A stretch of 64,000 nt of DNA from an uncultured Flavobacteriaceae bacterium. Its GTDB lineage: Bacteria; Bacteroidota; Bacteroidia; Flavobacteriales; Flavobacteriaceae. Position 1 is the stretch's first letter, and each line of letters starts with the position of its first letter. Below, one piece after another: positions 30,901 through 36,536 of this stretch. The notes under the pieces are model-generated. The model was not told the origin of the DNA. It saw only the letters and a program-made list of their open reading frames with translations, and made no database searches. A program made the translations under genes and the position numbers. The DNA is taken from the NCBI GenBank assembly GCA_938029725.1, contig CALHGE010000013.1, positions 124,001-188,000 on the forward strand, in the 5' to 3' direction.

Positions 30901-33900
30901 GAAGGCTCTAGCCATGTAATCACTTTATCACAACCCGAGTCTATATCTTCTTCAATAGTTGTTATTGAAGAAATTGTTGGGTTTTGTGCGTCTATCACTG
31001 TAACTCTAAAACTAGATGACCTTGAGTTTAGACCATCGCTCACAGTCCAAACTATAGTATTAATTCCTGGCGGAATTATTGCACCATCTAAAGTTGATGC
31101 TACGGTAGCTACATCAGAATTTATAGTATATGTCGTAGTTGTTACCGCACAGTTATCACTAAAAGCAGCATCAAACTCTGCCCCTGAAACTACATAACCA
31201 CAAACGTCTATTGTTGTGTTTTTAAATTGATTGCTTACCGCCGTTATTGTTGGAGATTGTGTGTCTACTACCGTTTTTTCAAAAACTATAGGTGCAGAGG
31301 TATTTGTACCATCAGTAACGGTCCATGTAATTATATTTACACCTGCAAATAAGGCTTCACCATCTAATGAATTTGTACCCGATAATGTTGTTGCTCCACT
31401 AACGGTATAGGACACTATTAAATTAGAACAATTATCAATTGCTAACGGATCAAACTCTGAACCACTTACCGCATAACTACATAGATTATTATCTGTACCT
31501 AAATTGGCATTAACCATACCAGCAGTTGCCGTAAGTGTTGGTGCTATATTATCTACAATAGTCACTGTTGCTGTGCAGGTATCTTGATTTCCAGCCTCGT
31601 CAGTAACCGTCACTGTTATTGTATTGGCACCAAGGTCTGAGCAACTAAACGTAGCTTGGTTAAAGGTAAAAGTTAAATTTTCTGAACTGGTACAATTGTC
31701 AGTAGATCCACCGTCTATATCTGAACTAGTAAGTATAACAGTACCTGTAGCATCTAAGAAAAGTGTTGGTGATAAGCACGAGGCAACTGGTGCCTCATTA
31801 TCATTTACAGTAATATCAAAACTACATGTGGTACTAACATTTCCTGATTCATCTACTGCCGAATACGTAACTGTTGTTATTCCTGAAGGAAAAGTATCTC
31901 CGGGTAAATGAGATTTGTTCCAAATGATAGTTGCACTAGTAGCGCAATTATCAATAAATGTAGGTTCTACCCATGAAACAATAGCATTACACCCCCCTGC
32001 ATCTGCATTAGTTACGATATCTAAGGGACAGTCATTAATTACTGGCTTTTGAATATCTTCTACAGTAACATCAAAAGAACAAGTAAGACTTGAATTATTT
32101 GATTCATCTGTGGCTATGTAAGTTACGGTTGTTGTACCTACAGTAAACATATCTCCTGGTTGATGAGATTTTGTCCAAATTATATTAGGGTCAGCTGAAC
32201 AATTATCGCTTACAGAAGGTTCTGTCCAAGAAACTGTAGTTGCACATAAACCTATTGTACTTGGCTTACTAATGTTAATAGGACAGTTCGCAATAACAGG
32301 TAATTGTGTGTCATTTACGGTAATTGTAAAACTTGCGCTAAAAGTATTGTTAGATGCATCTGTTGCCGTATAGCCAATTGTAGTTTCTCCTAAAGGAAAA
32401 AATAATCCGTTAGCTAAACCTGTTGTTTGTAAAATTGAGCTACCTGTACAATTATCCGCTGATGTTGGGTCTACCCAACTAACCATAGCTCCACATTGAT
32501 CAACATCATTGGAAATAACAATATTAGATGGTAAATCTACTATAGATGGATTTTCTACATCTATAACAGTTATTGTAAAACTACAACTAGTTGTATTGCC
32601 TGAAGCATCGGTAACCTCGAACGTATTTGTTGTTATTCCTACGGGAAAAATTGATCCAGGTGTTAAGCCAGCTGTTTGAAATGTATTCACACTCGCACAG
32701 TTATCTGTTCCTACCGGAACAACATAACTAATCACAGCTCCGCAAATACCCAGATCGGAATTCTGTGAAATATTTATAGGGCACGTAATTTCCGGATTTT
32801 GAGTATCTAATACAGAAACCGTAAAGTTTTCAGCAGTACTATTTCCGTTAGTATCTGTTGCCGTATAGGTAATTGTAGTAGTACCTATCGGAAAATTATC
32901 TCCACTAACTAAACCTGCTGTAGGACTAGATGTTTGCACAAAGCTTTGAATGCTGCAATTGTCAGTAGCCGTAGGCGCTGCCCAGTTAACCGTACTAACA
33001 CAAGAATTTACATTATTGCTTAGTGTTATAGGAGCAGGCAAGTCTACAATTAAAGGAAGTTCTTGATCATTTATGGTTACAGAAAAACTACAGGTATCTT
33101 CATTTCCAGAGGCATCCGTAGCTGTAATTGTAACCGTTGTTAAACCTTGATTAAATACTGTTCCAGTTAAAGTACTTGTAATTGTATTCGTTGTAGCTCC
33201 TGTTAATATATAAGATGCTGCCGGTGTGTCGCAGTTGTCATTTATTGTAGCATCCCAAGATGTATCAGAATGCGTGTAATTACATTCATCATTAGCGGTA
33301 TTTTCGACTTGATTACTTACACAAGTGATTGTAGGTTTTGTAGCATCGGTTACGTCAACATTAAAACTACAACTATCAACTAAACCCGCTGTATCTGTAG
33401 CTATCCATGTTACCGTTGTAACTCCTTTAAAAAATGTAACTCCGTCTAAATCTGTACCTGTGCCTGAAGTTGCTCCACTTAATACATAAACTAATGAGCT
33501 AATTGAGCAATTATCCGTTGCAGTGGCATTCCAAGCGGTACCATTATTTATATATTCGCAAGAAGCATTCGCTACTTGGCTTTGATTTCCAAAGCAAGTA
33601 ATATCGGGAGTTTGATTGTCTTGTAAAGTTACATTAAAACCATACGTACTTTCATTTCCTGATTCATCGGTAGCGGTAATAACAACCCCCTGCACCATAC
33701 CATCACTACTAATCAGAAAACCAGGAGACGGGTTTTGAGATAAAGAGATATTACCAACAGCGCTGCAATTATCTGAAACCGTTATTGTAGATCTATAATC
33801 AGGTAAACTCTGATCACAAGTGCCACTACTTGTATTTAAAGTCTTGTCGCCTTCTCCAGAAATAGATGGCGGGTTATTTTCCAGAACAATACTTAGATTT

Positions 33901-34535
33901 TCTGCAGTTATACAGCTATTAGCACTTATTGCTCTTACTGTATAATTAGTGTCTGCGGTAATTGAAGTATTGAATGGAAGATCACCAATTTTTGTTGTAT
34001 TTGCCGCGTTCCATAACTCATATGTATCTCCATCTACAGCAGATACTTCAATTAAGAAAGGAGTATTATAACAAACGGCATTACCAGAATTTACTATTGC
34101 GGTAAGGTTAGAGGGGAGTGGATTTACTACAATTGTAACTGTAGTAACCGTAATAGGCAATGAGGTATTAAATTGATCAGTTACACTGATTAAAGAATAT
34201 GTTGTGGTAACTGAAGGTGATACTACAATTGGATCACCTCCGAATGTAGGACTTTCTATATCAGCGTCACTGTTGTAATTATTGATTGTAAAGTTAGTTG
34301 TTCCATCAGAATAAACAACCGTATAAGGGTTTATACTAGCGCCTATTATCACCTCAAGGGTTGTAAATTCTTGTATACAAATAGCAGAATTACCATCTAC
34401 CTGTAAGTTTGCATTTTGTGCGCTTAATGTTGAGTTAAGGCCAAATAAAAAGAAAAAACTTATAGCGAGTAGCCTACTGTAACAAATTTCATTAAAGTTG
34501 GCGAGACATTTTCCAAGGGGAACTAGTTGTTTCAT
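15951..34535 (-). CDS. Giant HYR/Calx-beta surface protein with T9SS type B sorting domain
   Basis: At 6194 aa this is the largest protein in the window. A long signal peptide (about residues 1-39, hydrophobic core AISFFFLFGL, ending LSAQ) leads into a short Ig-like region. An array of roughly fifty HYR-type modules follows to about residue 4228. Typical module parts are TDNC and FPVGTTTVTYTATD, with extended modules carrying an LDASG..DIDNGS motif around residues 3180-3820. Three modules with a TV.G.DD motif come next (about 4235-4570), then Calx-beta modules (about 4570-5840, for example SIDDVSVDEGAGTATFTITL). Two DUF11-like segments (about 5845-6085) and a gliding-motility-type C-terminal domain (from about 6091; SPDADGENDIF, VYNRWG, LPDGTYFYVIKY) end the protein. 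Calx-beta acidic loops suggest calcium binding, which would stiffen a long fibre. It heads an operon with the SprF-like and OmpA-like genes. Target and role (adhesion, gliding or predation) are not visible. Confidence 0.9.
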   Translation of the reverse strand: MKQLVPLGKCLANFNEICYSRLLAISFFFLFGLNSTLSAQNANLQVDGNSAICIQEFTTLEVIIGASINPYTVVYSDGTTNFTINNYNSDADIESPTFGGDPIVVSPSVTTTYSLISVTDQFNTSLPITVTTVTIVVNPLPSNLTAIVNSGNAVCYNTPFLIEVSAVDGDTYELWNAANTTKIGDLPFNTSITADTNYTVRAISANSCITAENLSIVLENNPPSISGEGDKTLNTSSGTCDQSLPDYRSTITVSDNCSAVGNISLSQNPSPGFLISSDGMVQGVVITATDESGNESTYGFNVTLQDNQTPDITCFGNQSQVANASCEYINNGTAWNATATDNCSISSLVYVLSGATSGTGTDLDGVTFFKGVTTVTWIATDTAGLVDSCSFNVDVTDATKPTITCVSNQVENTANDECNYTHSDTSWDATINDNCDTPAASYILTGATTNTITSTLTGTVFNQGLTTVTITATDASGNEDTCSFSVTINDQELPLIVDLPAPITLSNNVNSCVSTVNWAAPTATDNCSIQSFVQTSSPTAGLVSGDNFPIGTTTITYTATDTNGNSTAENFTVSVLDTQNPEITCPINISQNSDLGICGAVISYVVPVGTDNCASVNTFQTAGLTPGSIFPVGITTNTFEVTDASGNTTSCSFTITVIDVENPSIVDLPSNIVISNDVDQCGAMVSWVDPTSADNCTGSSILQTTGLANGLFFPLGETTIGYTATDASNNTFSASFTITVNDTQLPVIANCPINISKPSTIGLCATTVSWTEPSVSDNCSADPNIIWTKSHQPGDMFTVGTTTVTYIATDESNNSSLTCSFDVTVEDIQKPVINDCPLDIVTNADAGGCNAIVSWVEPTFIDNCATSATIIWNKSHLPGDTFPSGITTVTYSAVDESGNVSTTCSFDITVNDNEAPVASCLSPTLFLDATGTVILTSSDIDGGSTDNCTSSENLTFTFNQATFSCSDLGANTITVTVTDEAGNQDTCTATVTIVDNIAPTLTATAGMVNANLGTDNNLCSYAVSGSEFDPLAIDNCSNLIVSYTVSGATTLSGTNSLDGEALFAGVNIITWTVTDGTNTSAPIVFEKTVVDTQSPTITAVSNQFKNTTIDVCGYVVSGAEFDAAFSDNCAVTTTTYTINSDVATVASTLDGAIIPPGINTIVWTVSDGLNSRSSSFRVTVIDAQNPTISSITTIEEDIDSGCDKVITWLEPSVADNCPGVLLNQIEGLTNGASFPVGTTTITYLATDTSANTFTITFDVIVSDNTPPVLTCVSGSTEVSPFVKTTDSGSCFYTVLDTQYDATTFDACDVNEATNSFDGTATLEGKQLPVGDNTIIWTSTDENNNTSTCTIYIRVEDTQAPTFTVPSGNFARSTDPTHCYYTVPDAIFDLKDLADNCALQPASYSISRNGIEEFTGISSLSGIQLPKDVENSYVVEWTLSDVNGNSVIAPTFSITISDNQVPSFECYGNENRIITGNSCNYSVNGAEFDPTVLTDNCDASEDLTVSYLLDGVSGGSSRSLGGEALSTGLHTVVWTVTDTEGNATSCEFNLTISDQIVPTIAAVSNQTKNALSDSCDYTVVGSEFDPATVTDNCPGVLLTNNQSGTTTLNGFTFPAGITVVVWTATDAGGNVSTLEYQVAVNDVIAPDFELVNDTSTTVTITKPTNSEDCFYTVLGAEFDPQAITDNCTSDNYTIINDYNNYKSLAFAEFPTGTTLVIWSVTDNYGNVSAKTLEITVVDEVKPTFNCPANAITRVSDNGVPYYTVKNNSELKPEVTDNCGITSYTYEVTGVTTASGTSLSGVQLNEGVNTITWTASDNATIANVEVCSFTVNVESSLYPTITCVDNQFKATDTAACSYTVQGTEFDTTVSVGGTLINDFNNSASLVGAVFPEGITLVTFTASQVVQGVTYENTCTLYVTVTDTVLPTITAPAAIITGTTILCRADNLALGTPTTADNCGVLRVWNNSDDIYSLGTQSVTWFVEDVHGNIASDTQEITIVDDDAPVFVCRTSITRRIDEGETYYTVYDNEFKPYRLFDCSSFTQTNDFNNTDSLTGEQFSSGVTTVTWTFTDSLGNTSTCVMTITINDATDPSPSITCRAYQERNTDLGSCTYSIQGVELDVTSTTPGTTLTYVLTGETSGSGSTSLNGVVFNRGITTVTWTATNGVNSNSYCSYDIFVRDNQLPVITWPADVDISTDIDSCDATNVNVGTASTIDNCDGTTGAAINFIKSPDQTTFPEGETLVYWRAIDQNNNTVYHTQKVTVTDNIAPVITCSSTTFFREYSNIESSSYIIQGNEFTPAVSDNCKLVSYTNNINGTSFLNGEELTAGDYTITWTAHDGVNTTTCDVTIQVVDALTPVIRCSSNETVDSSSATCTYEVQNGETLYDATFVSLSGADRTMTHDLAGAPSNITLAGAVIPVGLTTITWTATQTINGTSYSNTCSFEFTVEDKTSPVISTPFDDVSLNINTGTCINTSILTPPTVTDNCTLPENMTITNNAPVSFILGTTIVRWVVLDEAGNETIYNQNVTVVDNEAPIIINCPISNITVAAEGASCQKVVSWPALSVIDDCSGVASFTSTHTAGSLFDIGTTTVTYTATDNNGQISTCSFDIIVTDEPPVISCLSNQIKSTDVGTCAHVVLGNELDAITFSDSCAAPSLTWSFTNPDTGSLVTGTNTLSGITIPRGPENGANTGKIDITWTATDSNGQAASCTFELTIEDTEAPIIIVPGNQTKTTDVNQNYHTVSAGEFDDVSANDNCGIITKIVNEFGVATLDGQQLAVGNNSITWTATDDSGNTGIGIFTVMVIDAEAPRLSTSPSSVTVNTISGCSAVVNYIAPTFLDNVSAPENLNITISPVFAVPGYDFPLGDTALTYTVEDEANNSFEYKFTVTVIDDINPEIICVTGDVGNQFNRNTDTNKAFYTASGIEFNPTSFSDNCDVTVENDFNNKASLAGDTFPIGTTDVIWTATDDSGNTASCLIQIIVADVELPVINNCPDATINRNAELGQCYYLIFGSEFDPYDFTDNAGISKLTYAIDGAAEVGTNLNTTLSGIQIPVGTIANPSVNILWRLYDLYGNISGTCTTEFIISDTEKPSFTTITTQVRSLDAGFSTYTTTSATDASWDIPATDNCGLETITYTIDGGTVVGTDLTTSILGETFTIGTHTIVWEATDINANINTGTYQVIVEDNEDPTVVCNAITIQLDATGNYTLTTDNINAIALGSSDPSGIDTTIVSSNSFDCTEVGDNTVTVTVTDLNGNSSSCQATITVQDSTAPTALCKPFTVALDALGVASITTTDIDNGSTDTCGNVSLSLNKTTFDCSEVGDNTVTLIVTDENGNISTCDTIVTVTDTIAPVAVCKNISVALDLAGNATIVPLDIDNGSFDNCQNELVVTISKSSFDCTNVGLNNIILTVTDSDGNSSTCTAVVTIEDTIAPIAIAQNITVNLDATGNVSITAGDIDNGSNDTCGIASVSIDKTNFNCADLGANPATNTVVLTVTDVNNNIATTTALVTVEDDVAPVINCIANQAVVTDNDICGYTNIGSSWNATATDGCVTIDNLTYSLSGATVLANALANTTLDGQVFNSGETTVTWIAIDGSNVSSQCSYTVSVNDTTNPIAIGQDITIQLDASGDVNITTTDINDGSTDNCGIQSLSLDKTDFTCADFGANTVILTVIDTSGNISTDTVTVTVEDTIAPVAVCSPITVQLNTSGNYSLSISNINTIASGSTDNCPNFTTSVSPNTFDCSTVGANTVTLTITDIAGNTNTCTTTVTVEDSTAPTAICQNITVQLDASGIAVITAADIDNGSNDACGIASLVASKTNFACADIGSNSVTLTVTDTNGNQSTCLATVTIEDNVAPVFTYCPTNFSTSTDLGFCAYTLNTTSLNPNVTDNCDVTPTISYSLSGVTTGTGTNLNGVLFNQGVTNVTWTAADAEGNSTTCNFTVSINDTEPPIANVQDITVQLQRDGTVQIIPSDIDNGSTDNCGIISYEISSDGGTTYGSSVLYDCSNLAPTFNQASLRITDASGLSSLALATITVQDKQAPTLDDLTDRNEITDTDLCTYTHLDTLWNPTDNCDTTPTITYTLAGATTTVTGSNATLNGQVFESGTTTVTWTVSDNAAPANTGTVSFTVIVTDTQNPIISCPSNITQDVANAGDASATIVGITAPIYSDNCVVAKLTYELSGATIAAAQASGINELSSADFNLGTTTVTYLAEDAAGNTEICNFLVTINALPENTIIVSETSIQTSENLTTNTFTVVLPFAPSGIVVFDIASDDPTEGTVSTSILTFDPSNWNVPQTITVTGVNDDVQDGDSAYNIVLTTDQAATDDLSGYENVNPSDVAVTNLDNDIAGVTVSNSSNPTTEGLGIATFTIVLDTEPIENVTITLTGDDATELGSLDISTVTFTPADWENPQTITVTGKDDDLVDGDISYAIVTSNASSLDPNYDALVIADVSVINEDNDTAGVIVTPTSITTTEAGGTAIFSVVLTSKPATDAINYTVVVNVASSNTGEGIVDKSSLTFTASDWNIPQIVTVTGIDDILVDGTIAYTILNTIDAALTTDANYDIVTPDDVSVNNTDNDSATLSIDSLTQTEADSGSVDYVFTITHAGAEIVGGYGVTFFTSNVEARAPSDFTGNGGIINFTTGAIGETKTVTISVNGDTSVEINETFNVVLNSVVAPGKDITINSSGKTGIGTIIDNDNTNLFIADVSISEDNSGTSILTFTVELTKAIEDGLTIDYTTVDGTAMVANSDYLAKSGTLTFEGSEGEQEIIEIVINGDEIIELDETFLVNLSNIVPVSAPVSSVAFSDDSAIGTITNDDAALISISGFIVNESTGTADFTITTNKSIQNEITVDFVTSDNTALSGTDYTTIATRTLTFGGGNAESQTISIAIDDDLIIEPAEVLDGVLSNLITNGQDVSITTASATGTITDNDTATLSIDDVSVDEGAGTATFTITLTGTVQNDFTVAYATSDNSAIATSDYTPINATSLTFGNSNSNTQSFTVDITENTITEATETYHINLSGLEINGQTGISISKAQGVGTITDNDALSLSIAGFSITESEVTQTGNFRVSSSIAAEEDIVFTLSTTHVSTTEGLDYTTQTSQSYTLLAGETSIDLPVSILGDVIAEMEETFTATIVLDNANGQDVSITTASAAGTITDNDTATLSIDDVSVDEGAGTATFTITLTGTVQNDFTVDYATLDASAEAGSDYTVIGATTLSFGGGNNNVQSVSVAITENTIAEPTETYFVNLSGLTDNGQTGISISDGQGEGEITDNDSATISITGFSVDEAVGTANFTISISQAVQNIVVLDFETSTNSAISPSDYTAMATTLSFGESNLLTQIVSIPILDDILVEPTESLNGVLSSLVVNGQAVNFIGNLSSIGAIGTIIDNDTATITIADVSLLEVDEGETLNYEFTVTHNGKSTDGPFTIDFTTSNIEAEAGLDYVGKSSTITFSGATSETQTIGIVVRGDDILEPNESFHVSLTEADFGARAITFDDAVGLGTIINNDISQASIAATVQASEPGSNGEYTIRLSNAVSVATTIDYSVGGSATAADDYTALSGSITIAAGATEGTIDVLILDDNILEGDETIVVRLTGTANSVSIAAADEATLTLSDDDSSEVSIAATVQASEPGSNGEYTIRLSNPVSVATTISYSVGGSATAGDDYTALSGSITIAAGDTEGTIDILVVEDLLVEGTENLIVSITAADNSVNIGAIYEATLMLSDDDGSEVNIRLVNDASEASSNGAFEITLDAPVLIPTSIDFIISGTATGGLDYALIEGTIIIPANSVSVIIPVTIIDDDIVEYNGETIILTLDIEDGILFTGAQNEAILMIADDEVPTPDITLIKTAELSGNGGARGSIIYTFLVRNTGNVPLEFIQIEDPLLSVEPIQVLAVLQRNEEMTISREYEITQADIDTGSVTNTAYVFATDTVLGATVDDTSDNGLIEDGDDNPTIIELSQIEGLALLKTAEFNDENFDGISQIGETITYRFAVTNTGSVTLSSVMVEDLLPGVVLFGDPIVLEPGESDTSTFTATYTITVDDIADRKVINQATVYGTTLSGKVVQDLSDETDTTGDTPTETSLSGCELKIFNAVSPDADGENDIFLVEGIACFPQNKVEVYNRWGKIVFEREQYNNKDIAFRGISEVKGTINQSRELPDGTYFYVIKYVDFDGDAKSRAGYLYINRR
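17498..17646. repeat. Recent intragenic duplication, 330-bp unit, copy 1
   Basis: This stretch of the Calx-beta region is nearly identical to 17828-17976, with only scattered single-base changes. The 330-bp offset equals 110 codons, one Calx-beta module, so a whole module was duplicated in frame, apparently recently. Confidence 0.8.
17828..17976. repeat. Recent intragenic duplication, 330-bp unit, copy 2
   Basis: Partner of 17498-17646 at an offset of exactly 330 bases. Similarity decays on both sides, which fits unequal recombination followed by partial divergence. Confidence 0.8.
18944..19061. repeat. Perfect intragenic repeat, 690-bp offset, copy 1
   Basis: These 118 bases match 19634-19751 perfectly by eye, and looser similarity continues on the right. 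The 690-bp spacing is 230 codons, or two Calx-beta modules, so a two-module block was duplicated or homogenised by gene conversion. Confidence 0.85.
19634..19751. repeat. Perfect intragenic repeat, 690-bp offset, copy 2
   Basis: Second copy of the 118-base block at 18944-19061. Exact identity at synonymous sites shows recent exchange. Such blocks are also likely assembly trouble spots. Confidence 0.85.
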
Positions 34536-35056
34536 TTATTTTTCATTAATCATATCAGTAGGTTTAGGGTTATACAATAGTTAAGATTTGGAATAGCCAT
34601 AAGAAAAAAATAAGTTTAGACTTACAATTATGAGTTAAGTATCTTTTTAGGTAATCTTTTTCTTACTTTTCAAAATAAACCTATAATAATCTCATGAATA
34701 AATTTTTGTTGTGACTTAGGGTATAATCATTGTGAAACATAAATAAGACGTTGAGAGTCGCCTAAAAATTTTAACATCTGAAGAGAAAGTGCTTTCAGAA
34801 ATTTGCCTGAGCATTGCGAAGCGGCGCGATCCAAAGCTAAAAGAAAAAATATTTTCAACTTGTTAGTTCTGTTTTTTTTTAAAAGGCACTACCCGTGTAT
34901 ATTTTTGGGTACAACGCTATTTTTAGTGCTAGTAAATTCAATTCAACACGAAGAAAATCTTCACAAAATATAACACCAATTTTCAAGATTAAAGGTGAAG
35001 TTTTAAATAAAAAAAGAACCACTAAAGTGCTATTTTTTAGCACTATTTAAAAGGAC
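34536..35056. other. Leader region of the giant HYR gene, no gene seen
   Basis: About 520 AT-rich bases without a convincing reading frame. They should contain the promoter of the giant minus-strand operon, but I see no good TAnnTTTG box. A small hairpin (arms 35026-35032 and 35038-35044, T5 loop) lies at the right edge, beside the 289-bp repeat. Confidence 0.45.
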
Positions 35057-35345
35057 AGGCATAGTATACAACCACCTCCGAATTAAAGTGAGCATAACAA
35101 TATGTATTGCAAGCCCTATTATAGCATAGCCTGAAACGATTTTTTAATGCGGAGAAAGAGGTGTTCAAATTCCCATTCCACCTAGTACTGTTCAAAAACA
35201 CCCCTAATTCATAGTAAGCTTTATTCAATTTAACCCCCTTTTCTACATCTTAACTCTAAGACCATAAAAAGAGAGAAATTGTCTGCATTGTGTCCGAAAA
35301 AAGTAAAAGCCACTGATTATCAGTGGCTTTCGTCGAGATGACAGA
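35057..35345. repeat. 289-bp direct repeat R1 with tRNA-Pro-like end
   Basis: R1 aligns with 42624-42912 over exactly 289 bases in the same orientation with about 21 differences. It ends with a perfect 12-bp-arm hairpin (35306-35330), followed directly by TTTCGTCGAGATGACAG, which is the 3' end of tRNA-Pro with one change. Both copies hold a minus-strand frame of about 60 codons. The differences between copies change many residues, so I do not call it a gene. The sequence from 35346 to 35521 shows nothing further. Confidence 0.85.
35306..35330. terminator. Perfect hairpin in R1, terminator-like
   Basis: Twelve-base arms (35306-35317 and 35319-35330) give a bidirectional A-run/T-run hairpin. 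Next to a tRNA 3'-end sequence this is the usual arrangement of a tRNA gene terminator on the minus strand. Confidence 0.6.
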
Positions 35346-35521
35346 ACTAATTTAACTGTCATAATATGTTAACTATAAGTGTTTTAAATGGTTAACCGAA
35401 CTCTAAACTCGGTTCAAAATGGCACATTTAGAAGCAAATTCTATGCGTCTCATACAGTATTAAATTAAGAAATAAATTGGATAATATGAATAGCTATAAA
35501 ATTTTCTAAAATTATTTTGGG

Positions 35522-35980
35522 CTATTTAAAAGTAATGTGCCTGCTCATACATTCCTCTACAGACATAAATGATTCAATACCTTTTATTCCATCAATCTTC
35601 AAAACAGCTTCTTGGTACACGCGTCGATAATGTATGCTATCTCTTGCATGCATTTTTGCAAAAACATCATACTTGCCGGTGCTATGATGCACCTTGACAA
35701 TTTCTTGTACAAGTTCCAACTCATCTATTACTTGCTTGTAAAGCATCGTTTCTCTCAAATAAATTCCCAAAAAAACAGTCATTTTCCACCCAATTTTACT
35801 ATAATCAAGATTTAAGGTTGCCCCTTTGATTACTCCCAGGTTTTTCATTTTTTTTGTTCTTGCATGAACAGTACCGGGTGAAATTTTCAATCTTTTAGCA
35901 ACATCTGTAAATGGCATTTGAGCATTTTCAGATAAAAGTCCTAAAATTTCAAAATCCATATCATCCAATTTATTCTTCAT
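35522..35980 (-). CDS. Lrp/AsnC-family transcriptional regulator
   Basis: This 152-aa protein has the normal length and order of the Lrp/AsnC family. An N-terminal winged helix-turn-helix (about residues 8-55; LSENAQMPFTDVAKRLKIS, then VHARTKKM) is followed by a RAM ligand-binding domain (about 70-145; STGKYDVFAKMHARD). Family members bind DNA as oligomers and usually sense amino acids. The gene is divergent from a TonB receptor / lipoprotein / aminotransferase / AEC permease series across a 556-bp AT-rich gap, so it is a likely local regulator of that series. The effector could be the amino acid or keto acid handled there. That link is inference. Confidence 0.9.
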   Translation of the reverse strand: MKNKLDDMDFEILGLLSENAQMPFTDVAKRLKISPGTVHARTKKMKNLGVIKGATLNLDYSKIGWKMTVFLGIYLRETMLYKQVIDELELVQEIVKVHHSTGKYDVFAKMHARDSIHYRRVYQEAVLKIDGIKGIESFMSVEECMSRHITFK

Positions 35981-36536
35981 TTCTCTTTCAGGCTTTTTTA
36001 TTTCTCTTTACTCCTTTTCTCTACTTATTACAAAAAATACAATTATGATATTTCAAAATTTAAGCTAACCATTATCACATTTAGTAAATTTAATTTAACA
36101 TTTTGTTTAAAATGCAAATAATATGATAATACATCTGCCTATTTATTAGTTATATTATATTTTTAATATCTGTGATTTTAGATATTCATAAAAATTTAAT
36201 TTTAGAGTTTTTAATCATATCAATAGGTTTTGATTTCTTTAAATCAAAAAACTGATGTATCGGTAGAAAAAATAAAAAAAACTACTAATATGTTGAATTA
36301 ATGACATATAAAGTGCTTAAAAACAGATATTTACAATATAATCTTGTTTTTATTTTTCAAATTCTCTCACTATCATTGTAACGGTCTTGAAACTAGTTAG
36401 CCAAGTTGAATGACCAGATAAGCCTCCGGAGCTTTTCTTTTCGCACATGTATGAACCATCATCCAAGAAATATGTTTTGGTAGCGTTCAAAACTCTTGTG
36501 TGCGTCATATTGTTACTACAACCAAAACACTATGTT
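35981..36536. other. Divergent regulatory region between lrp-like and TonB receptor genes
   Basis: No gene is seen. The stretch is strongly AT-rich with many T/A tracts, as expected for an Lrp-type binding region. A short GC-rich palindrome CTCCGGAG (36424-36431) followed by a T-rich tract stands out in the leader about 105 bases before the receptor start. It could be an operator or weak attenuator hairpin. No full consensus promoter was found. Confidence 0.4.

Noticed and set aside
16555-31911. Plus-strand open frames opposite the HYR/Calx-beta gene, some nearly identical to each other
   Set aside because: Their similarity simply mirrors the duplicated modules of the real minus-strand gene.
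35043-35228. Minus-strand frame of 61 codons in R1, with a similar one in R2 (42574-42813)
   Set aside because: About ten of some sixty residues differ between the copies with few silent changes, and there is no known family; more likely non-coding repeat sequence.
36447-36536. Upstream in-frame start for the TonB receptor
   Set aside because: It adds 30 residues before a complete, normal signal peptide beginning at 36537.
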